Below are positions 34,260 through 47,753 of a DNA stretch of 64,000 nt, piece by piece (position 1 is the stretch's first letter; each line of letters starts with the position of its first letter). The notes under the pieces are model-generated. The model saw nothing but the letters and a program-made list of their open reading frames with translations. It made no database searches and was not told where the DNA came from. Origin of the DNA: Distichodus sexfasciatus (taxonomy: Eukaryota > Chordata > Actinopteri > Characiformes > Distichodontidae); the NCBI GenBank assembly GCA_032718565.1, contig JAVGVS010000389.1:61230-125229 (forward strand), written 5' to 3'. The position numbers and the translations under genes are program-made.

Positions 34260-35353
34260 TTAAAGCTGAAAGGAACTTCTTTCTCCTCCTGTTCGGCCTC
34301 CTTCACACTCATAGTATCTGCCTTTTATGCTTCGCTGATTCACATACGCACTGTTCTTGGACATTTTTGTCTCCTTCACCAGCCTCCGGGAGGCACTCCT
34401 GAGCCATAGCAGCCTCTTCAACTTCCCGCCGCTGCTTTTCGGCCTTTCAGCGAAAGCCCTGGGCACGGTGCGCCGTGGCAACTGGTACAAATCAAGAGTC
34501 CACTAAAACAGTTCTGGCAAACCTCTCTTTACAGTTTCTGGAGTTCTGAGATTCAAACGCACTTGGGCGCGAGAAGGCCTACATCGCCGCCCTTCATGCG
34601 GTCAGAGAAAATGCAGCTGAGGGCAGAACCAAAAACATCAGAAAACCACTCCAGATGTTTGCCACCGTTTGTTCCTCCTTCTTTCAGTGCTTATGGTAGT
34701 TCTTTTATTCTTCTTGTTTCTTCATTCCAGATGTCCCAGAAGATCCGCCCGTCCAGCTGAATCGACAGCACCAGCAGGGCTTTGCCCCTGCAGGTGGGCG
34801 AGTTTGGAGTGCAGCCACGGCACCGGGCCCACGGCACACACCTCCGCCTGGCTCCACAGGTCCAGAGACACCCTGAAGCCGAGTTTAGAAAGTTTGAGGG
34901 CCAAAAGGCACACCAAATTACTCTGGTCGGACTCAGAAGCACAGGAGTGTAGGAGCAGGACTTCACCACGTCCTCCTGATGAAGAAACAGAAAAAAATTG
35001 TCTAGTTAGTTACGTAGTTACATATCTTGTTACATAGTAAAACTAGAAATAGTTAGTATATCCAATAAGATTCAACTTAAACTTTAAGGCAGTTTTTAAG
35101 TTTAATCACATTCACTTAGACAAAGACATAGTTACAACTTTCAGTTAAGTTGAAATTGCATAAACTTGTCGAAGTAAATGAAATAGGTCGGCATGACTTG
35201 TTGATCAGATCATTTTAACAGTGAATGGATAGAAAATAATAGTTCATGTTCAAGAAAAGCAGTTTGAGTATAAGAGCAGAAATGGTGATGTGGCTTGTGT
35301 TCAATACCTTTGAGCAATATGTCTTTTTTATCAAATTTAGAAAGCCAATTCCC
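34260..35353 (-). pseudogene. il17rc: Degenerate SEFIR (intracellular) exons of il17rc
   Basis: The candidate juxtamembrane exon 35353-35308 reads GNWLSKFDKKDILLK in the right phase, but the two intron bases before it are TG instead of AG. The SEFIR exon starts at 34975 after a good acceptor: GRGEVLLLHSCASESDQ, LGFRVSLDLWSQAEV, GPVPWLHSKLAHLQG, all typical of IL17RC. The next homologous stretch (KALLVLSIQLDGRIF) is in another frame. That frame meets a TAA before ALKEGGTNGGKHLEWFSDVF. The C-terminal part (KRGLPELF, then LYQLPRR) needs the third frame and crosses a TAG. A lost acceptor, two frameshifts and two stops in about 1.1 kb indicate a non-functional signalling domain, whereas all upstream exons are intact. 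Clustered sequence errors or unknown small introns are the alternatives. Confidence 0.65.
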
Positions 35354-35844
35354 CAAGCAGAGTGAAGAAGAGAGAAAAAAAGGGACAATTATTCATCACA
35401 CAATGGGACTTTGTATTAAACAGGACTGTGTTCATGCTGGGAGGAATGCACATTGAGAACATAATCAGCCAATTCCAGATTTCCAGTAAAAGAGAGAGAG
35501 AAAGAAATAGAGAGCCAGAGGGAGAAGATAGAGGCCTTCTGTAGTGCCATTTTTACAAGTGCTGTTTTCCGGTTGAGACACACATCAATAGACCTTATTA
35601 GTACAGTGAATTTAACACACACACACACACTTTTCCCAGAATGCCTAATAAAAACGCTTTTCATTTGAAATCACAAAGGCCATTGTAGCAAACCTTTAAA
35701 ATGGTAAGATATTGAGTAAGCTTTAAAGTTGAATCAGTTAATCCTTACTGACCATAACATTTTTCTTGGAGTTTGAGGAATTGGAGAATCCACAATCAGG
35801 ACAATAAGAGACTGTAATGAGTAAAACAGGGAAGTACGTCTGAC

Positions 35845-35942
35845 CTGAGCTTTTTCCGAATGCAATAAAACCTCCAAGAAAAAGCCCAGACATAAAACCA
35901 GAAGTGTCACAATCACAGGAGTGCTCCAGCGTGCTCTTCGGG
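35845..35942 (-). CDS. il17rc: il17rc transmembrane exon
   Basis: Thirty-two codons from RRARWSTPVIVT to HSEKAQ, entered from a phase-1 exon and ending in phase 0 before a weak gtcaga donor. If the donor is not used, the frame runs on for about 36 residues (VRRTSLFYSL...) to a stop at about 35734. That would give a membrane receptor with a short cytoplasmic tail. Confidence 0.75.
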
Positions 35943-36829
35943 CTGAAGGACAATAATATAAGAAAAGTATTATATTGCAGTTTTTCTTAGTGTGCTCAAA
36001 GTTACTGCAAAAACATGCAAGCAAGTGAACAGTGAATGGTAATAACATTAATGCTGTTTATTAAACCTTATCAGTTAAACTGTGCTCCTAAATAATAAAA
36101 AACACATGTCTACTACTAATTTATTTAATCACAATACTAGCACTATCAAGTGGACAAACTTAACTAATAATGTGTAAGTTTTGATTAATGCATTGCAAAT
36201 ATGACTTTCATTGCAGTGTACTAAATTCGATGGCTGGTTAAAGATTTAAAATAACAAAATGAGATTTTAATGTAATTTGGAAATATTTAATCGTTTTATA
36301 TTTCAAATAATTAAGTTCAGTAGTTGTGAATGTGATCATGCCTGAAGATACATGCATTTATAAACTATCGCTTAGATATTGAAAAGAAAGTAATAATAGT
36401 TAGGCACTTACTGTCATTTTGACACCAAGGCCCAGTGATTACTCCTTCCACTCTGAGCTGCAGAAGCATTAAAACATGTTTATAATATTTGCAAATAGTA
36501 ATATTATTAATATATTACATACATGTGCTCAGTGTGAAAGAATAAATGCAATACCTGACACAGTGCAGCAATGTGATTAGGCTGATGTCCACAAATACAC
36601 CTGATGTCTGTAAAGTCTAAAAAGAGTACATTTCACAGCATGAAACATTAAAAGATTTGACGAGAAGCAAAGAAAACCAGTGTTCAGTTTTGCTAGATTA
36701 TTATAGTTAGTTTATTGTCTTTCTTTAATTCTAAGATAAACAGAGTATTAGGACACAATAAAACAACATATATCAATATTATTTGCAAATTTTGTTCTGT
36801 TTCTTCTTCCATTTCAGTATTATTATTAA

Positions 36830-36874
<45 letters not shown>

Positions 36875-39800
36875 TTCAAACTTGGAGGCTGCATATATGA
36901 GGCCTTTCTGTGTAAACTGTATAATAATTGCACAAATAAGGGGCTGTATAACCCCCTAATCTTTTTTCCACCATAACCTGTACATTGACTGTATATTGTG
37001 TATTGTACTGTATATTTTGTGTTGTATATTTTACTGCTAATTTTGTATATTTGTCATGTATATTTTGTATTACATATTGTCCTCTGTTTAGTGCTCATTG
37101 TGTATTATAAATTGACTTGTTATAGTAAATATAATATTTATACTACTGGTTTCATTGTATCTATATTGATTGGAATACTAGAGAGTAAAAAACTACTTGT
37201 TTCTTATAATTGTGACTCCAAATCTGTAAATTGCTTGGAACCTGCTAATCCCCACTTTATTATTATTATTATTATTATTACTACATACCAACACTCCATT
37301 TTTGTTCTCCTTCCAGAGAGAGTTGATCTTAACACGTTTTGTCAAACTCCTCATGTCTCTGCATCTATTCGCCGACTCCAGTCGACACGGCCACAGTTCG
37401 GCCTCCAGCCTGCAGGGGGCGCTCAGGTTCCAACTCAACACCGGAAGTCCTTCGTTGGTTACGGCGTGATGCACCGAAACGCTCAAGTTCCTCATGACAT
37501 TCTCCTGGAACTCTGATAAGCAAACAGTCAGATAAATCTTTAGGAGGACGTAGGCTTTATATTCATATGGAATTAAAAATGCATCTGTTCATTCCAAACA
37601 TAACAAGGAAGTACACTGACTATTTGTAATAAACTTTGAACACTTTCCTAGTCAACAAAATCCGAATTATCAAGCCACCACGTTTATCTTCTTTGTGCCA
37701 ATAAACCTTGACTTGAAACTTAATTAACTTTGCCCATATAACTATAAAATGCCCTACTAAATTTGATATTGAATATATAATTTTATTATGGCACATATGA
37801 GCAAATGTTTTGATGTGAACTTGGAATGGTCAACATTGCAAAAAGTATACTTAAAAAAAATAATTACATCCCTCCTTTTATTATTCTTTCTCTTACTCCT
37901 TCTTGCATTTGTTGGATGCATCACTTCTCTAGCCTTGTCTCATCTTTTTTGTTCAATAAATATTACTAAACCTCAATATTAACTATTTTAGATATGAAAA
38001 TACCTGTGTTGTTAGTAAAGGGGCAAAATTCAGATCGACACATTGATCCGTTTCTCCAGACCTGGCAAATAATGAAACAATGTTAATTCACCAAGAATAA
38101 TTTGTGTTTTAAAATAAACATTACGTTTTAAGTTGTTTTTTTACGGTTTTATCTGTTGCAGTACCTGGAAACACAGGCAGGGGGTGACAGAATGCAGCGG
38201 AATGGTGGAAGACGACAAGGCCTAAATGAAAACAAATTTGTTGAAACAATAGATCCGAATTTTGTCGTGTATGGACTAAAAGAAAAATAAAACTGTAAGC
38301 CGGATCTGAGGGTCGGTGAGGTGAAGATGGCGTGATAAAAAACAGTGCGCTTGAGAAGGAAAAAGCGTGACAAAACAAACAGATGAAGCTGAGATTCTCT
38401 TACTCTGCACGTCCCTCTTGTCCCACACTTTACACACATCTGCAGCTGCCCGCTCTGGCCCGCGTCCTGACTGGTCTCTTTCAGGATGACCACGCCCCAC
38501 TGCCTGTCAATCACCGGCAAAACTTTTGGGGCTGTTGAGGAGAATCACATCACAAAAAATCTGGTCAGATAAGAAAAATTATCATAATAAAGCAACAAAT
38601 GATTCTTTTGATAATTGACTATTTTGTCAGTTATTTAACTCTTCGAGAAATAGTCAACCATTAATTTTTTTAAATAGTATATTTCATTCATCTACTTAAG
38701 TCCGCAAACCTGAGAATGTGAATCGCCCTCGTGCTTCTGCCTTGACATAAGTTTCCATAGCAAATTAAAATAATGACCCGTGAAGCACACATTTGAAACA
38801 TTAGCTTAATAACAATCAAATGTATATATAACACTTCATGAAAAATGCCATTTTTAAAAGCACAAATTAAAGGACAAGTAGCCTTTTAATCATAAAGGTA
38901 ATGCCCTAAAATAAGACCTAAAAATTGTAGGACGTAATGCTGTTCTATTAACAGGCCTAACTTATTATGGCAGCACATAGGGAGGTGTGTTGCGTGTGAG
39001 GAATTGTTTGAGATACAGTGCCAAGTATTTATCTTTACTACAACATAGTCCAGAGGAAGACAAATGATCACTTTTCTTCCTGCTGCCTCAGTCAACAACA
39101 AAAGACAAAAAACAGGTGTACATAGATACTGTCTGTAGTTACATAAGAGTTATTTCAATCTAATACTCACTTTTACATTCTTCTAGGTCTGCAGAAGAAA
39201 ACAGAAAACAAAAATATATTGCGGTGAAACAAATATTTTTGATATTTAAAACAAATCATATTTTAAATAAATCTTTCCAAAAACATTACAGGATATGTTT
39301 TATTCCATAATCAATTGGGAGCTTCCGTATAAAGAAGGATATGAAACGTATATATACATATATATTGCAGGAAGAACTTTGCTCCAAGTTCTTATCATCA
39401 CAGCCTTATCTGTTTCAGGAGCGTGACCTCCTTGGCTAAGGGATGTGTTTGTTGTATGTTGAACGCAAGTGAGGTGAGGTCTCACCTGTATTCAGCATCG
39501 GCATTTCGGCAGTTTGGTTAAACGGGCTGACTTTAACGTTCACAGAGCTGCTCGGGTGGACGCCGTCGTATTCCACCAAGGTCAACTACAGAGAACAATG
39601 GTGCACAGTTACGGTTCAGAAGCACTCTCCCGAAAAGATCAAATCACACAGCAAACACACAGGGAGGGAAAGCATACAGTGTATGGTGCCAAGTTATACA
39701 AGAAAAAAAAATGGAGTATCTGAACTTCAACTAAAAATGTTACTATATATGTTCTACATATGTGTATCTAAAAAAATGTGACTATTGTAGACATTGGTTT

Positions 39801-42800
39801 TTGTTATTTAAATATAATTCATTAGAAATAAATTGAATTATTCCTGATCTTTTTTTATTGATTATATCCAACAGCAATAGCAATGTACATAAACTTGAAA
39901 TGAGATATTCTAATAATAATAGATACTGCATTCAGGCGACAATTAAACTTCACATGTTTCACTCTTCGTGTAATGAGTTTAGCTTCTGTGAAGGTTTGCC
40001 TTGTTGACTTAAGTAATAACAATAACAGCCATCAGGATAAATTCTCCCTCAACTGGTTCATCTTATTGGAGGAAACACTTTATTTCTCTTTTGCCGTCCT
40101 CTGACGTACTGCTTTTAACCTTTAATCTGAAACTAAACACTGTGAACCTGGTTGTCAGTTTGACTGAAAATGTCCTGAAGGCATTTTTTAGCATTCACAA
40201 TCTTCCCTTAGGCACAGGATTTTGAGAAACTCCTAAATATTCACAGATTAATGTCTTATTAACTTTACTCCAGTTTTTACGTGTCATCTCATGATCCTGC
40301 GAATGACTTCACTTCTTCCCCATTACTGATTGCTCATTGCAGAACTTTCTGGAGAAGAGCATGTCATAATCTTAGTTCAAAAGAAAAGTATCCCCAAACT
40401 GGCATGAGGAAGAAAATCAGAGAGAGAGGGGGGAAAACAACAAAAACAAACTCAGAGCACATGACCTAAATTAATTCACAAATTAAATCCGCTAGACTTA
40501 CTACTGTGGGGAAAAAATTCAATGGAAATTTCCAGAAGTTTCAAATTAATTTCCCAGGTGCCTCTGTGGTTGGAGTCCCTAGCAAAAGTTCGTATTAATT
40601 TATGAGTCAGAACAACTCACTGCTATTATTTTTCAAATGTTAACAGCATTTCAACACATATCCCAAAAGCACCTTCTGTTTTCCTATTTATATGAACACT
40701 TTCCCTGAACCAATTTTTTAGGGTCTAGGTCAGGGCACCAACACTTATTTTTTAAGCTCTCGTAGTGATTCAAACCCCCGATTTCACGTCACCTACACAA
40801 TTTTTTGTTCCAGTTATTCAGACCACTGTGCCACAGATATGGGTCACTTATTTTCTCTCTTACGTTTGTCAGACGTTCTTATCAAGACCGACATTTCCTA
40901 ATGATTAGAACCGTAATTATCTTACTGCGGCAACTTGAGCTTGAGGAAGAAATTTTGTTCCTGTGTGGCCTCGTGAGCAACAAATCTGTTTTGAGAACAA
41001 AATAATAACTTAGTTGGTTTGGTTAAGCTGAGACTAAAATGGACAAGATGTGATTTTCATGTTCTTTCCCATGTACTCTTCTTGTCTGTGCACTGACCGC
41101 TGATTTTTTCTCTAAAGTTAGTTAGACAACAGCTGTTGATTTAAGTCTAGATTTACAGATTGAAGAGCAGTCATGGACTACAAAGCACTGCTGTACAGTA
41201 CATCACTTTGGATAAGAGAGTCTGCTAAATGTTCTAATTGTAAATAGTATATAATCCTATGTTTTGCAGAAACATTCATGCAGTACAATTTGCATAGGAG
41301 TAGCTCTTCAGCAGTTGCAGATTCTGTTCTTACCCAAGAGCAAATCTTGAATAAGAAAATGAGAGAACATTAGAATCTGGGTGAAAACTGTGTCAGTGGG
41401 TTTTAAGGACAAAGTTCTTCTTAAGAACAGTGGGTGAATTAATTATTATCAAAGAAGTAACAGTTCAGCAATTTCAGAACTAGAGTACGAGACAAGTCCC
41501 TCGTGTTTGTCCTCAAACACCCCAGAATGAAAACTGTGGCTAATTATTACATTTATTTACGCTGCTTTGTTTTTTGGTTGACTTCAACCAACGACATTTG
41601 ACCAGAGTTGTTACCAGCAAAAAAATCACAGAATTAGCTTTTGGACTGAACTTAACCAAACCAACACAGCCATCATCATGTAGGCTTGTTCTTCATGAAG
41701 ACACACCAGTACAGACAACAAAACAGTGTGTATTAGCAAGCACAGGCGAGTTTCTGAGTTTGGTGGTGACTCACTTGGGCGTTTTTACTTCTCCAAGCCG
41801 CCGCAGTCACTTTAAAGCTGATCCTCTTCCAGAAAGGGAGGTTCGGGGCCGAACTGATGCCCACAGTCACATTGGCTGTAATCCCAAACACAGAATAAAT
41901 TTTAAAGACAGAGTTTAAGGGGTGTGATCCAAATAGTCCATTACAAACACAAACGTTCAAACATTTAGAACTTTGTAGACACGTGGATGTAACACTTTTA
42001 AAAAATGTTTTACATTAATTGGGCTATTTTGCTTGCCACTCAAAATACAATGTTTTCCTTTTAATATAATCTGTATTATTAATCTCTCTCACTCTCTTCC
42101 CCTGTCTACCTCACTCTGTTTGTCTGTGTGTCTCTCTCTCATATATTTTTTCTCTCACTCACACACAGCCTGTTTACCTTCGTCTTCATACTCTCCCGAT
42201 GCCTCCTCGCCATCGTCCTCTTCTGATAGAATTCGGAGCGTGATTGTGATCAGAAGACACATTCTGCATTTTACACCATCTTCACAGCACAGCTTCGGCT
42301 TCACATCCAGACCCGAAACCTCCACAGGCCCGGAGTGAGGCGGCTTGATCAAAGAGAAGTCCTCTATCACTTCACAACTGAGCAGACCCTGTAATAGACA
42401 CACACACAACAAATTGACAAACGTAAGAGCCACGTATGATTCTCCCATGACTCACTTTTAAACGTTATTAACCTCATCACTGCGTCATTTAAGTCATTGT
42501 TCATTAAAAAATTAATATACAGATGCACAGATGGACGACTGAACGCAAACACTGAAAAACAAACACAAGACTACCATTGACCAGAGTGTTTTCACTGACT
42601 TATATTGCTGTACCCAAATTTAAACAGTGCTCTGATATGATATGAAAAGTGTGTCAGCTCTTTCAGCTCTCTTTAAACAAATGAACAAATAAATAAATCT
42701 TTCCTCACATCAACCAGCGTAAATAACTGCCTAATTATTTATTCTACTAACTGATTAGACATGTATATTACCACCAGTGAAAAGTGAGAGTGGTTATATT

Positions 42801-43646
42801 AGAACCAGTGTTCTTGATGATATACAGAAGTTCATTTATTCATTAATTCCAACTGGGGTTGCAGTGCAGACCGGAGCCTAGGACACACACTCACACAATC
42901 ACACTCCCATTCACACCTTATGGGGCCTATTTAGAGTCACCAATTAACCTATGACGCATGCCTTTGGACTGCAGGTTTTTTTAAACAAAATTCTGAAACA
43001 TTCAGATCACATGCACTCTATCTCTCTATGTGTCTCTTTCTCTAAGTAAGACACTCAATCCTTCTTTCTTTCGCCTGCATACTTGTCAAACACATTATCT
43101 GTCCTTCTATCTTTCTTTCTACACTTCACACTTTCTATCTCAGTGTACACTCATTTGTTGTGTCTCTCTCTACAGATTCACCCTCTCTCTCTCTCTTTCT
43201 CTTCAGGTGCAGTCCGATTCTTTCTTTTTCCACACACTCTTTCTTACTCCCCCCTCCACAGGCTCTCTCTCCACAGACTCTCTCTCTCTACAGGTACACC
43301 CTTCTATGTCTCTCTCCATCAATACACTCATTCTTTCTCTATCTCTCCACAGAAACACACTCTCCCCCTTTTATTCTCTCTCTCCCCCTTTCTATTTCAC
43401 TCACTCCCTCCCACTAGGCGTCTGTCTCTGTAGACTGGTCTTGTTTAATAATGTAAGATGTTATGTAGTTCGCGGTAGAGTTGTTGTTGTGTATCTGCCC
43501 TGAGGGTTTAAACGAGTGGGGTTTTTATTTTAGTGTTTTACCTCAGAACAAGTCACACTGCGTTTCGGCGAAAACCTCTCCAGAAGAGCCGCGGTCACCA
43601 GACTTGTCGTCAGGAGAAGCAACACGCAGCCACCGGGGATCCCCAT
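35845..43646 (-). CDS. il17rc: IL-17 receptor C-like ectodomain and membrane segment
   Basis: Twelve exons, perfectly in phase (402 codons): 43646-43542 (signal peptide, GCVLLLLTTSLVTAALLERF), 42388-42178, 41875-41775, 39585-39486, 39188-39171 (an 18-nt microexon), 38522-38404, 38221-38165, 38061-38004, 37512-37282, 36616-36555, 36457-36412 and 35942-35845. Family marks: KLCCEDGVKCRMCLLITI, a VTPCLCFQV-type strand, SEFCPF, and APCRLEAELWPC. The last exon carries one membrane helix, WSTPVIVTLLVLCLGFFLEVLL. IL17RC pairs with IL17RA to bind IL-17A/F and signals through an intracellular SEFIR domain that recruits ACT1. The 3' end of exon 37512-37282 is uncertain because its donor touches an ATT repeat. 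The intracellular part looks broken, so the product may be a membrane-anchored receptor with a short tail. IL17RC is preferred over IL17RE from motif spacing and the CRELD1 neighbour. Confidence 0.78.
37282..37512 (-). CDS. il17rc: il17rc exon whose donor abuts an ATT microsatellite
   Basis: The exon reads EFQENVMRNLSVSVHHAV to INSLWKENKNGV. Phase to the next exon works only if splicing uses A|GTAATAAT at 37281, the first repeat unit of an adjacent TAA tract. The better-looking gtatgt site seven bases earlier leaves the phase wrong by one. The call therefore rests on phase. Confidence 0.6.
43012..43440 (+). repeat. C/T-rich low-complexity tract
   Basis: About 430 bases dominated by CTCT and TTTC with interspersed ACA, in il17rc intron 1; a second CT block lies at about 42080-42145. 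The other strand is a continuous purine-rich run. No coding potential. Confidence 0.8.
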
Positions 43647-43699
43647 GAGCACACTTTCACTTCCAAACAGCCAGAAATAATCCAAAATTCGGGTGGGAA

Positions 43700-44693
43700 A
43701 AGGTGAAGAATTTGAGCTCTTTATCCGCTCTCGATCAGCCGAGGCGCGTCTCCGTCAGCAGCAGGAGTCATGCTGGAGGTTTCACACAGAAACGCCAAGA
43801 AAACCGAGGAAATAGTTACGAAGTTCCAGCTAGAAAAGGGGAAACGAGAGAAACAATATCCTGTATTACGTCAATTTGACGAAATTTCTTGTTAAAAATG
43901 TGAATAAACGAGTTAAAATGTTCAAACGTACAGCGTGGGGAGTGCTCACCTGATCGGACAGGTACCGCGGGATTAAAGTGCTGCAATCACAGGCCGTACC
44001 ACGTGATGACGTAGAAATACCGGGAATGGGCGTGGCCGAGACCTGGCGCGCGCGCGTGTGTTGGAGTGTGTGTACCATGTTTTTATGCGTTGTGGGGACC
44101 TTTTGGAGCATTTTGTCCCATAAAATCACGTTTATCCGTTTTTATGGCTTTGTGGTTAAATTTGAAAGGTCCCCGTGAGGAAAATTGCTATAGAAATGTG
44201 TGTGTTTGTGTGTTTGGGTGTGCATTACAGAGACAAAGAGTGTAAGAGAAAGACTTTTTTGCAGGTGTCCCCTGTGTGATGGCTGCAAGGACCTAGGAAA
44301 ACCTGAAAAACTGACCTCTGTGTGTGTGTGTGTGTGCGTGTGCGTGTGTCTGAGTCTGTGTGTCTGTGTTCGTGTGTTCATGATTGTGGTGGGTTGTATG
44401 AGTAAGATGCCTAGAGTGATTCCTGTTCAAAAAATGCAAAAGTTATTATTGATTAGAAGCACACAATACGCACAATAAGCACCCTTGTCTAATGCAAGAG
44501 CATTGAACACACTTTCACTCTCCATTGATTTTTGGGGCAGTGTTGTGTTCAGTGTGGTAAAGTAAATTTTTAATCTTAAAACCTGAGCCCAAAGTCCACT
44601 TTTCCCCTATCGTATGACACAGTTTATTTGGTTATTTAGTGATCCTTGAAGGCCCCATGGAAGCAGAAGCAAAACATACCTGACTACAGTCAT

Positions 44694-44724
<31 letters not shown>

Positions 44725-47700
44725 ACAGTATGTGTGTGTACAGTATGTGTGATGTGTGTGTGTGTATGTGTGTGTGTGTGTGTGGAAGAAGAGAGAACTC
44801 TACTTCCTCTTTTGAGTACAAACATCATTGACAAATAGCCCTCCAGTTTTTCTTTTGTCTTGATCATTATTTCTAATCTATTTTTAGAATTTTCATTTTT
44901 TTTTCTTAAACAATTTTTTCATCAATCTGTCCTTAGATTAAATTTGCTTAAATAAGGCAATTAACTCGTCCTATCAGAATTGAACTAACCCGATCAAAAT
45001 TTTTTATATTTTGTGCTATCACTTTTTGAGTAAAGCAATACGCAGAAATCCTTTAACTGTTCACGTGCAAGGTCTAGATCTGATAAGGCTGTAGAATAAA
45101 CATTTTACTGTTGATCAGTGTCTTCTTTAGTGGGAGAGTGTGTCTTTACACTTTTACCCTAACTCCATTACCAGTATCATCATCATCATTCCAAAACATT
45201 ACAACATTTCCTCAAAATATCATTGACCGGGGAATAGAACTTTGGAATAAATGTTGATATCAGAGTCCAGAGTCCTTAAAGGAGTAATTAGTCAAAAACA
45301 AATGCTCAACACTGACTGAATGTTCACACCTGAACTGACTCTACTAGCACCTCTGCACTTTATACACATGTACAAATTCCTCAATGCTACATTATACCGT
45401 CTTAGAGATATGGTTTATTTTTAATAGATTGTCTGTGTAGTATACTGATGTTAAACTACTGCTGATCTTATGCACAATTAATGCAAAAATACAATTCCAT
45501 GACTGCAATTGCAGTTTTTGCTCCTCTTGACTATTGCTGCTGTTTTGCACATATTACTGAAAACCTCCCGTAGTTAAAATTGCACGTTTTCTTTCTTTAC
45601 TTCTAGTTAATTTTTTTAATAGTGTATTTATATATGTATATTTTATTTGTACTGAAGCCACATCATCTCAAGATGACAATAAAGTTTATTTTGACTTTTT
45701 TTTAAGTCAAAGTCAAAGTAAACTTTATTATCATCTCTGCTATATACTGCACAGATACATAGAGAGACGAGAGGACGTGGCTCCAGTTTTAACAGTGCAG
45801 TAGGAAAAAGGGAACAAAGAACAATTAAGGCTCATGGAATAAACAATAACAAATAAAGTAAAAAATATACATTTTAAACTAGACATGGAATATTAAATAG
45901 AACTTTAAACTAGAACTAGAATTAGAAAGAGAGGTAGAGAGAGGTAGAGAGTGACTTTAACTAATGAGGAAAATTCTCCATAATAAGCTCTAACTTGACA
46001 TTAACCATGTTAGCATTTTGAAGACGACCAATAACAAGTGAGACTGTACAATCAACGCCAGTTGTCCTTACCCAAAAAGTACACTTAAAGACCATTTTGT
46101 TCCATAAACTTAGGTAAAGTCCAAGTGTACTTTTTGTGGGAAGTATACTTATACCAATGGGCCTCATTCACCAATATATTCCTAAACTTTTTTTCTTACA
46201 ATTTTTCTTAAGAAAGTTAAGACATTAAAATAGTATAATATTATAATGAACAACTGTAGGATTGAAACTAATGTTTTGCACAAACATGCATGGAATGAAA
46301 TTGACGTTTGAGTGCTCTTCATCAGTTGTGGATTCTGTTCTTATGCAGGAATAAATCTTATAAGAAACATTCAAGAAAACCATGAAAAATGTGTGAGTTT
46401 TAAGAACAATTTAAATCTCAAGAATGGTTGGTGAATGAGGCCTATTGCTGCTAGTAGTATACAGTGCTCTATTTCAATAATGCTTGAGACTACTGGCACT
46501 CTTTTTAATTTATGAAAGTAAACTTTTAAGTTTTTTTTTAGTGAGAATAGTAAACTTTGAATATCTGACTAGTTCAGGTTATTTTTCTTATACTGTATTC
46601 AGCTGAGAGCTATATTATAAATAAACTTGTTTTGTACTAGTTTTGTATATCACTGTTGACAACACAAAATTTAACTGAGGTTAGACTTGTTTGCTTTTAC
46701 TGCTGTCTCATGTTGCTTGCTTCATTGTCCTTCGTGTTAGCCTTTAATTTTAATTTTGCACACAGAAGAAAACTGAACTAATATTGTGTGGCATACAATA
46801 TATCCGCTCCTCAGTTTGATGATTAAAAAAGCTGGGTCTCTAAGGTTTTCATTTTTTGGCATGATTTTCTAGACAGAGATGAAGAGTTTCAGCCACTGTT
46901 TGTATAGTTCTCTTGTTTAACAGGTCCGGCTGCATGCACAAAACACCGCTATGGTTTTCTTTCACTCAACTTGAGCAACAATGAATGTTGTTTAGACCTG
47001 TCCGATTGCATTCTTGAACTAGCAGAAGTACAAATATGTTTAATGTGTAGGAGTTGTGCAACAGGTTCTCTCCAAAGGTGCAAAAACTCAGCGATTAAAA
47101 GTTTACCAGCACTTGTCCAGCTTTAGACTCCTGCACGGCATACCTTATGTCACAGTTTACATTAAACTAGTGCATAAGCAAATTCAACCGTATATACATA
47201 ATATGGCCTATTGTCAACTATTTGCATGCATTTTTTCATATCAGTTATAATGCACTGTTTATAATTCCAATGAACTTTGTCTTTATTTTAAACTCTGAGT
47301 TAGCCTACATGCAAATACTTTCTATTTGCATGCATTTTGGAATGTATTAAGCAATTTGCCTGAGAAAACACAAATGGAGTGATTTTAAACTCATGTTTCC
47401 CAAAGACTTTTGTATCAACTGTATTGGCCAGCTAAAAGTGACTTTCCTGGCCAATCAAACATTTCCATGACTCCATACAAGGCAAAGAAGCGATTTTGTC
47501 ACATTTTTATTTTTTGAATGCATTTCTGCATAGTAACCAAAACTGATTTTGGTTACTATAAAAACAATCAGATTGTTTTTGGACATATTGATCGTTCTTA
47601 AGATGCTAATATGATTTGTGCCTGGAAATTTTTAGAATACAACACTACAGGTACATGTGGTGAATTTAGAGATCGCCCCCTGCAGGACGAACTGTAGTGG

Positions 47701-47740
47701 AGCAAACCAGCAGGACATTCGGGGCCACAGAGGTTTGTTA
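43700..47740. other. Repeat-rich intergenic region
   Basis: It starts with a GC-rich patch just upstream of il17rc (about 43720-44060), which may hold its promoter. Then come a GGGGACC-arm repeat (about 44070-44190), GT runs (44322-44345 and 44698-44782), a dispersed element with agtcaaagtcaaagtaaac at about 45700-45790, and a MITE at 46159-46442. No gene is supported. Confidence 0.5.
46159..46442. mobile_element. MITE with 15-bp terminal inverted repeats
   Basis: The element starts GGCCTCATTCACCAA and ends with its exact reverse complement, 284 bp in all, with no coding capacity. Related internal text (ctcttca...gattctgttctta) recurs without clear ends near 41300 and 61080, so it is a family in this genome. 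Confidence 0.75.
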
Positions 47741-47753
47741 TATGAGTGCGAGT

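Noticed and set aside
34260..34490. Independent small minus-strand gene starting MYQLPRRTVPRAF
   Set aside because: Its start matches the end of the IL17RC SEFIR domain (PELF..LYQLP), so it is a piece of the broken il17rc exon.
37193..37281. Asn-rich extension of an il17rc exon
   Set aside because: Intron-side TAA microsatellite translated; the exon ends before it.
43030..43503. Overlapping plus-strand Ser/Leu/Thr frames
   Set aside because: CT-rich low-complexity sequence in il17rc intron 1.
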